A DNA stretch of 35,892 bases from Zoogloea sp. (GTDB lineage: Bacteria; Pseudomonadota; Gammaproteobacteria; Burkholderiales; Rhodocyclaceae), in assembly GCA_009026175.1 (NCBI GenBank), contig WBTZ01000044.1:1-35892 (forward strand), written 5' to 3'. How positions within the stretch are numbered: position 1 is the stretch's first letter; every line of letters begins with the position of its first letter. The notes beneath the pieces are model-generated. The model ran no database searches, was not told the origin of the DNA, and worked only from the letters and a program-made list of their open reading frames with translations. This document shows positions 30,689 to 35,892 of the stretch, piece after piece. The translations under genes were made by a program, and so were the position numbers.

Positions 30689-31588
30689 GTGAGCATCCTC
30701 AAGATGAAAAGCCATCTCCTCCTTGCTTGGCACTACGCCAAAAACATCTTTTCACACTCACTAATCGTTGATCGCCGATCGGGCTACGATCTCGCTATAA
30801 CATCACACTCAGATAGAGTTTTCCGGGTCTTTTCTGCGATAGAAAGTGCTTGCAGTGGATCAAGCAAGCCGAGACGCGCCATTTTGTTCTTGTCCAAAGA
30901 GGACTTTCCGAAAAAACTTCCGGCTTCTCTTGAGAGGCTACGACTTCGTGGACTTGAGATCATTGTTTGCGAGAACCTGCGCCCCCACAAGAAGCAGCAA
31001 CCCTACTTGAAGCTCAACAGTACATTTGACCGTCCATTAATCACGATAGACGACGACGTCTTTTACGACAAAAATCTAACCGGAAGCCTATTTAAGGCCT
31101 GGCAGGAGAGTCCGGAAAGAATATTTTGTTCGCGGGCGCGCGTCCCCAGAATTCGAGATGGCGCACTCCTTTCATATACAACCTGGCCTCTGTGCCAACA
31201 TAACGAGCCCACCCTCTGGATCTTTGCAACAGGGGTGGGTGGAGTGCTATACCCTCCCAAATTCCTACAGATCTTACGGAATGCTGGCGATGAATTTAAG
31301 TCAAAATGTCCTACTGCAGACGATGTATGGATAAATTTCCTTGCCGCAGAGCACCGAATCTTGATTCAACAAATTTCAAAGAAAAGCTCATCTTTTCCAG
31401 ACATTCCAGGATCACGACGAACAGCGCTATTCAGAATAAACATCCACAACGGGGGCAACGACGTACAAATCAGCAACACCTATTCAGACCAAGCAATAGG
31501 GTTTATAGAAGCCTCGCACCAGCCTATATGCTACGAAAGAAAAGCCCCCAGCAAGCCAACAATATTCCAGCTTAGGCGTAGCAATTGA
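30689..31588 (+). CDS. Glycosyltransferase-like protein
   Basis: A protein of 299 aa from the GTG at 30689, which has GGAAG 8 bases upstream. Alternatives are GTG 30674 or ATG 30704. It has the features of a GT-A fold nucleotide-sugar transferase: an early LSKEDFPKKLP, the metal-binding DDD in RPLITIDDDVFYDKNL, a GVGGVLYPPKF segment and TADDVWINFLAAEH near the end. This DDD plus DDVW layout occurs in polysaccharide-linked glycosyltransferases. No other sugar gene adjoins it, so the acceptor is unknown. The surrounding DNA is AT-rich and probably acquired. Confidence 0.65.
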   Translation: MSILKMKSHLLLAWHYAKNIFSHSLIVDRRSGYDLAITSHSDRVFRVFSAIESACSGSSKPRRAILFLSKEDFPKKLPASLERLRLRGLEIIVCENLRPHKKQQPYLKLNSTFDRPLITIDDDVFYDKNLTGSLFKAWQESPERIFCSRARVPRIRDGALLSYTTWPLCQHNEPTLWIFATGVGGVLYPPKFLQILRNAGDEFKSKCPTADDVWINFLAAEHRILIQQISKKSSSFPDIPGSRRTALFRINIHNGGNDVQISNTYSDQAIGFIEASHQPICYERKAPSKPTIFQLRRSN

Positions 31589-31836
31589 TCCTTTCCGACA
31601 CCATACACACTCGATCTTGCGCCTTGCTGTAATATAGATTTCGGAGTACCTGAAGGCCCTGATATGAATATCCACCAGGAGCCTAACCGGAACATTTCAA
31701 GTAATTGACGTTGGGATGCCAGGCCCCGACGCCAATGCCCCCTTAGGTGGGACGAAGAACCATGAGGCTGGCGGCCAACCGGAGCAGGATAACTCCCTGC
31801 ACCGATATATGCCCACCAGCCATTTTGGAGATAGCA

Positions 31837-32214
31837 CTAGCGATTCGAATACAAATCGTCGTACCGCCGTCGCTCCTCAGGCGTCATAGTCAACGAAGGA
31901 CGCGGAGCGTTGTGATTCAACTTATCAACGTGCCGCCACTGGCCATTTACATAGGCGTACTCATGTTGCGCAGGAACCCATCCCATATCACCGCCAGCAT
32001 AGCGATACAGACCGTCAGCACTGAGTTCATTCTGGCGAGGCGGCAGATTGCTTCTTTGCGACGCGCCTTTGACTTGTCCTCCGGCATTGTGAGACGGGTA
32101 GAAGTCCGCTCCGCCGTCGTTCCCGGGATGCACGACTGTTTCAGCCGAGGCCGCCCCGGAGAAAATGGCACCGGCAAGAACGAGGCCTGCAGCGATCTTA
32201 TTCAGCACTTTCAT
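31837..32214 (-). CDS. Small secreted protein of unknown function
   Basis: A 125-aa exported protein with signal peptide KIAAGLVLAGAIFSGAASA. The mature part is rich in His, Asn and Tyr (ETVVHPGNDGGADFYPSHN, VNGQWRHVDKLNHNAPRP) and ends MTPEERRRYDDLYSNR. I do not recognise a family. ATG at 32214 has AAGGAG 8 bases before it. The TTG six bases earlier is less likely. It is divergent from the response-regulator gene, and the short shared region contains a perfect inverted repeat at 32249-32267, so it may be a target of that two-component system. Its stop is followed by about 250 bases (31589-31836) in which nothing is recognised. Confidence 0.6.
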   Translation of the reverse strand: MKVLNKIAAGLVLAGAIFSGAASAETVVHPGNDGGADFYPSHNAGGQVKGASQRSNLPPRQNELSADGLYRYAGGDMGWVPAQHEYAYVNGQWRHVDKLNHNAPRPSLTMTPEERRRYDDLYSNR

Positions 32215-32248
32215 GATCAACTCCTTGGTTAAACCATACAGCCGTTTT

Positions 32249-32267
32249 CATTTGCTCCCAGCAAATG
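32249..32267. promoter_or_regulatory. Inverted repeat between secreted protein and response regulator
   Basis: CATTTGCT-CCC-AGCAAATG is a perfect 8-bp inverted repeat in the divergent intergenic region. It could be a binding site for the adjacent response regulator, although OmpR-type proteins more often use direct repeats. Confidence 0.4.
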
Positions 32268-32357
32268 GCTGCATGAACAAACTATACACAAGGGGTGCTG
32301 TCAATACGCGGACTCGCAGTTTACAAAAACGACATCATTGAAAGCATAAGGTGCCCA

Positions 32358-33041
32358 ATGAAAATTCTCATAATTGAGGACGAAGTAAAATTGGCAGAGT
32401 ATCTTAGGAAGGGACTTGGCTCTGCAGGGCTCGCTTCAGACATAGCCAACGATGGCTTAACAGGCCTTCACATGGCTTTAGAGTTTGATTACGCCGCCAT
32501 CATTCTTGACTCTATGCTTCCCGGCCTTGATGGCCTAGGAGTGCTAGCTGCGCTCAGACAGCGCAAGCAGACCCCCGTACTCATGCTAACAGCACTAGGA
32601 AAGGTAGAGGATCGAGTCAAAGGGCTTCAGAGCGGAGCAGACGACTATTTAGTCAAACCATTTGCATTTTCAGAACTAACGGCCCGTATTCAAGTACTTC
32701 TTCGTCGATCATCACCAACTAATTCGGACACTCAGTCCAATCTCCTATGCCTGGAAGGTCTGGAGATGGATCTTGGGCGCCGTAGAGTTTCACGGAATGG
32801 GCAGCGCATTGATCTTAGCTCCAAGGAGTTTCAACTTCTTTCACTATTCTTGCGTCGCAAAGGGGAAGTCCTTTCCAGAGCAGAAATCGCGGAGCAAGTT
32901 TGGGACATGAACTTCGACAGCAATACCAATGTTGTTGAGGTTGCGATCAAACGACTGCGAGGAAAGATCGACACGCCATTCTCAACCCCTTTGCTGCATA
33001 CCGTCCGTGGAATGGGATACGTTTTAGAAGTTCGTTCATGA
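32358..33041 (+). CDS. OmpR-family response regulator
   Basis: A 227-aa two-component regulator. The receiver domain has acidic residues in IIEDE, the phospho-acceptor Asp51 in IILDSMLPGLDG, and Lys100 in DYLVKPF. The C-terminal winged helix has RNGQRIDLSSKEFQLLSLF and NVVEVAIKRLRGKID. The sequence is close to the CopR/CusR/CzcR heavy-metal group by eye. ATG at 32358 is chosen because MKILIIEDE is the family start, with AAGG upstream. The stop overlaps the kinase ATG (ATGA). Confidence 0.9.
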   Translation: MKILIIEDEVKLAEYLRKGLGSAGLASDIANDGLTGLHMALEFDYAAIILDSMLPGLDGLGVLAALRQRKQTPVLMLTALGKVEDRVKGLQSGADDYLVKPFAFSELTARIQVLLRRSSPTNSDTQSNLLCLEGLEMDLGRRRVSRNGQRIDLSSKEFQLLSLFLRRKGEVLSRAEIAEQVWDMNFDSNTNVVEVAIKRLRGKIDTPFSTPLLHTVRGMGYVLEVRS

Positions 33042-34378
33042 AGATCAAGAGCTTCGTAGACACCATATCGCTTAGCGGTCGCCTTACCAGCGGACTGGCC
33101 TTATTCAGCCTGTGTGTTCTAGGATTTCTATTTTTGGGCGTCCATTTTGCAATAAAAGACAATCTGGAAGAAAAGCAATCACTTCACCTTCAAAGCGCTG
33201 TCTCTGCAATAAAGCATTTGATTGAATCACCCAAGAACCATCAAACATCTCTGTCAATACTGCATGATCTTGAGGATCTTGTACATGGAGATCGCGACGT
33301 TCATCTAAAACTCATCGAGGAGTCTGGAGGAATACTCTACATATCCAAACCCAGCGCATGGCCCCAAGGCGCTCGGACCATTGAACTCCCCCTCCCAGAA
33401 GAGCGCAGAATCGCGAGCTACTCTACCGTGGTCATCGCACTAGACACATCTGAAGACCAGGCTCTTATAGCAAAGTTCTCCGCGATCCTTCTCGCCGCAA
33501 CATTAGTCGGGTGTAGCACAATTGGACTGGGCGGTTTCGTTATCGTCCGCCAGGGTCTTTATCCAGTTCGTTCTCTTGCAGAGCAAACTCGACAACTTGC
33601 AACCCTTGCAATTGGCGAAAGATTAAACACCCAAGGCATCCCAGATGAACTGGTCTTGTTAGTCGACCAATTCAACGACCTGCTTAGTCGACTTGAGAAA
33701 GCATACCTCCAACTCGAGAGTTTCAATGCAAATGTTGCCCATGAGCTAAGGACACCTCTCGCCGTAATGACCGCCAACTGCGAGTTGGCGCTGCGCGGTA
33801 GCGACACAGCAGATCAGCTCCGAGAGTACATAGGATCTAATCTTGAAGATCTACAAAGCCTGTCTGGAATAATATCTGACATGCTATTTCTTTCACATGC
33901 GGACAGAGGCGAGAAAGCGAGGCGCCTTCCGATCGCAAGCCTATCGACGTTGTGCTCGGAGGTTGTTGAATACTATGAAGCCGTATTCTTAGAAGCAGGC
34001 CTGAACTGCATAATACAAGGGGATGCCAGTGGTTCATTCGACGGGGCACTCTTGCGACGCGCTGTATCTAACTTGCTGAACAATGCCGTCCGGCATGCAC
34101 AGTCTAAAAGCGTCATTGAAATAAACATCAAATCTGATAAAGAAGGAGGGGCGCACATTTCCGTAATTAACATTGGAGCTCCGATCCCAGAGGAATCACT
34201 TCCACATATTTTTGATCGATTTTACCGTATTGACACATCCCGGATTTCGAGCAGTCAAAATCATGGGCTTGGCCTGGCCATCGTGAGCGCCATTGCGAGA
34301 ATGCACGGTGGAGACACGACAGCCTCATGCGCAAACGGCGCAACAACAATTGGAATTTATGTCCGCAGTGGAGCTTGA
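33038..34378 (+). CDS. Sensor histidine kinase (heavy-metal type)
   Basis: A 446-aa inner-membrane kinase. Transmembrane segments at about 15-38 and 146-169 flank a small periplasmic sensor domain with no obvious metal site. A HAMP-like linker follows (LYPVRSLAEQTRQLATL), then the H-box with His235 in NVAHELRTPLAVM, the N-box NLLNNAVRHAQ and the G-box GLGLAIVSAIARMHGG. It overlaps the response regulator, its obvious partner. The CusS/IrlS resemblance and its position near czc/cad genes suggest metal sensing. The signal itself is not shown by sequence. Confidence 0.9.
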   Translation: MKIKSFVDTISLSGRLTSGLALFSLCVLGFLFLGVHFAIKDNLEEKQSLHLQSAVSAIKHLIESPKNHQTSLSILHDLEDLVHGDRDVHLKLIEESGGILYISKPSAWPQGARTIELPLPEERRIASYSTVVIALDTSEDQALIAKFSAILLAATLVGCSTIGLGGFVIVRQGLYPVRSLAEQTRQLATLAIGERLNTQGIPDELVLLVDQFNDLLSRLEKAYLQLESFNANVAHELRTPLAVMTANCELALRGSDTADQLREYIGSNLEDLQSLSGIISDMLFLSHADRGEKARRLPIASLSTLCSEVVEYYEAVFLEAGLNCIIQGDASGSFDGALLRRAVSNLLNNAVRHAQSKSVIEINIKSDKEGGAHISVINIGAPIPEESLPHIFDRFYRIDTSRISSSQNHGLGLAIVSAIARMHGGDTTASCANGATTIGIYVRSGA

Positions 34379-34483
34379 TCGTGTGGCAATCCTATGGGCT
34401 CGTTGGCCAGCTCGGATACCGGGCGACCTGCCGGACAAGAGCATATGCACTTTTATAACGAAGAATTTTTCAAGGAGATTGAA

Positions 34484-34930
34484 GTGAGCACTTCAAATAG
34501 ACACTCTAGGACTAGCGATAAAGACAAGACTCCACTGATGACCATGATCAAGCAGGGCTTCAGCAGAGTCTCCGCCACATGTGTCGCTATATCCCTCTTT
34601 GGCTTGGCTGGCTGTAGCACAGTCGACGAATCTCTCTATCCGCTGAAGGACGGTTGGCGTGCAGGAAAGATCAAGGAGATTGGCTCTGCTACCAAACTAC
34701 GACGACTCACAGCAATGGAGGACTGCCGGATAACAGCGACGCAGGCTCAACTTCAAGCGAATCGATTCGCTGTCATCTCATATTGGAGCCTAGTGCCTTT
34801 ACGTGGATCTCCATCTGACTGGATAACACGTATTGTTCCTTTGGACGCATCTTCTACTCTTAGAGAGGGAGACTCCATCTATGTTAACATCCTAGATTGC
34901 AATACTCCCGCAGCTATTCGGAATGAGTGA
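34484..34930 (+). CDS. Small lipoprotein downstream of two-component system
   Basis: A 148-aa protein from a GTG with AAGGAG 6 bases upstream, though translation could begin at the later ATGs near 34538. After a polar start there is a signal segment (VSATCVAISLFGLAGC) with lipobox LAGC. The mature part (SLYPLKDGWRAGKIKEIG, ITATQAQLQANRFAVISYW) has no recognised domain. It is in the same direction as the kinase gene and 105 bases past it, so it may be in that operon. It is followed by about 260 bases (34931-35190) with nothing recognisable. Confidence 0.6.
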   Translation: MSTSNRHSRTSDKDKTPLMTMIKQGFSRVSATCVAISLFGLAGCSTVDESLYPLKDGWRAGKIKEIGSATKLRRLTAMEDCRITATQAQLQANRFAVISYWSLVPLRGSPSDWITRIVPLDASSTLREGDSIYVNILDCNTPAAIRNE

Positions 34931-35190
34931 CATCACCCCTCATTACAAGGAGATGAAAGAGTGTCATTAGATTAGAGGCACACGGTCGTACGGGGTGGCT
35001 AAGTATGAGCTCGCAGTTTCTCAGAAACTACGTCTGATATATAACCCAATAATTTCGGAAGCGCTATGAGTATCGAAGTGCGATCACAAGGAGTCAAACA
35101 CTCGAAATAGGGCAGCGCGTCCCGCAGTTGCCTTTAACCTACTCACACCCGAGCCTGCGGCAGCCGCAAGCCCAGTCGAGAAACTCGATT

Positions 35191-35766
35191 TCACTTCATG
35201 TGACTGAACGACTCTGCAAAACAACGGGCCTCATAGAGCTCCAGGTTCAACGACGCAAACGACTTCCGCAGAAGCTCCTCAGGCATCGCCCAGTCCCACT
35301 TTTCACGTAGGAAATTCTTTGCTGCAGCCAGGACATGGACGGGATCAAGGTCGGTCATCCCGCCGATCTTTGCCACGGCATCAAGCAACCTGTCCGCAGC
35401 CACCCCCGGCACAGTCAAGGCAACACCTTCATTGTTGGCACGCAGCCCCATCGTCGCCAGGAGCATGACCAAACCATCATTCACCGCATCCCCCCGCCAC
35501 GTAACAAGTACCGCTTCGTGCCCCCACTGGAACACCTGGTACGTGTGCAGATTCGCTCGACGATAGTAGTCCCGGGCCTCTGCCAGCAGGGCTGCAGCGC
35601 TTTGGTCGAGAAATGGTACCTGCGTGCTCTCGGCCAACACCGTACGCATCTCTTGGCGGACGACGTCATGCACCATGGCACCTCCGCCATCGAAGGCCGG
35701 AGGCGCCCCTCCTCTGTCAGGGGTCACGACGATCACCTTGTTCTCGGCATCGACGTCCAGCACCCG
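35191..35766 (-). pseudogene. C-terminal part of a DEAD/DEAH-type helicase cut by IS21
   Basis: The minus strand encodes about 192 residues with the look of the C-terminal region of a large DEAD/DEAH helicase: RVLDVDAENKVIVVTPDRGG, then a VFQWGHEAVLVTWRGDAVND segment in two parts (QVFQWGHEAV, VTWRGDAVNDGLVMLLATM) and a helical end ELLRKSFASLNLELYEARC. The motor domains are missing. The open frame runs back into the IS21 end at 35767, giving a spurious start at 35796. The rest of the gene may lie beyond the IS, outside the window. The family assignment is by general resemblance only. Confidence 0.5.
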
Positions 35767-35892
35767 TGTTGTTGCCGGCCGAAAACTGACCATCAATCGG
35801 GGTGAATTCCGGTTGAAATTTGACCAGGGTGTTTAACCTCCCTGCCTCTTTTTGAGGCAGAGGAAGCGAGGTGATCACCATGGAAATGCTGG
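35767..35892 (+). mobile_element. IS21-family element, left end (continues outside window)
   Basis: The segment starts TGTTGTTGCCGGCC and has two copies of a GGCCGAAAACTGACCA-like terminal repeat (about 35776-35792; a diverged GGTTGAAATTTGACCA at 35811-35826), as in the multiple end repeats of IS21. It then runs into an istA start. A short hairpin (CTGCCTCTTTTTGAGGCAG, 35841-35859) precedes istA. The exact left boundary is estimated from where the helicase frame stops making sense. Confidence 0.8.
35871..35892 (+). CDS. istA: IS21 transposase IstA, first codons only
   Basis: GTG at 35871 begins VITMEML, the typical start of IS21-family IstA, the DDE transposase that works with IstB. GAGGAAG lies just upstream. 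Only 7 complete codons are inside the window, so integrity cannot be judged. Confidence 0.75.

Noticed and set aside
1-35892. CRISPR array
   Set aside because: No regularly spaced repeats were seen. The only notable direct repeat is the single 63-bp pair.
4790-35892. Second tRNA-Arg 3' end as the far attachment site
   Set aside because: Looked for the sequence of the last 20 bases of the tRNA gene by eye and found no copy to the right.
1-35892. Further copies of the bipartite sigma element
   Set aside because: Only the two reported copies were found by eye. Partial matches such as single blocks elsewhere lacked the partner at the right distance.

Overview
The window looks like a high-GC betaproteobacterial chromosome, probably Rhodocyclaceae-like; this is inferred from gene content and order, not from a database match. 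Its left end is core genome. Late cobalamin genes (a cobC-like gene running off the left edge, cobD and a divergent cobQ) are followed by zapB-like, zapA and a 6S RNA, then a c-type cytochrome lipoprotein and tRNA-Arg(CCG).

From about 4.8 kb the DNA is accessory. A tyrosine-recombinase integration module sits beside the tRNA-Arg: a small Cro/C1-type regulator, an HTH protein, the integrase and a coupled HD-domain protein. Next come a DUF1845-like gene, a second XRE regulator with two matching operators, and a lipoprotein gene. No second copy of the tRNA 3' end was found, so the element probably continues past the right edge.

The central part (9.7-19.7 kb) is the most interesting. It is bounded by a 63-bp direct repeat (60/63 identical) copied from the 3' end of the lipoprotein gene, and it carries IS66-family debris at both ends. 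Inside are two leftward gene sets. One is a complete ubiquitin-like conjugation operon of the Bil (ISG15-like) antiphage type: a tandem ubiquitin-like protein (BilA), an E2 (BilB), a JAMM deubiquitinase (BilC) and an E1 (BilD), plus a coupled small membrane protein with an apparent frameshift. Just upstream is a three-gene operon: a sigma-70-family factor, an unknown 211-aa protein, and a 1109-aa fusion of an ImmA/IrrE-type metalloprotease with a UvrD-like helicase and a cysteine-bearing C-terminus resembling PD-(D/E)XK nucleases. The same bipartite element (CTTCCGATTT, 11 nt, TGCGACTTA) lies upstream of both the sigma gene and bilA. It can be read as TTCCGA-N17-GACTTA, so I propose that the encoded sigma factor controls both operons as one inducible defence regulon. 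I know of no description of this arrangement.

The right part (19.9-29.4 kb) is heavy-metal resistance: czcI-czcC-czcB-czcA, cadA and a divergent cadR-type MerR gene whose shared promoter has the typical 19-bp spacer. Beyond it lies more AT-rich DNA of mixed origin: a zinc-ribbon protein, an orphan FlgB-like rod protein, a glycosyltransferase-like protein, a small secreted protein, a two-component system of the heavy-metal type and a lipoprotein. The window ends with the 3' part of a helicase gene cut by the left end of an IS21-family element.
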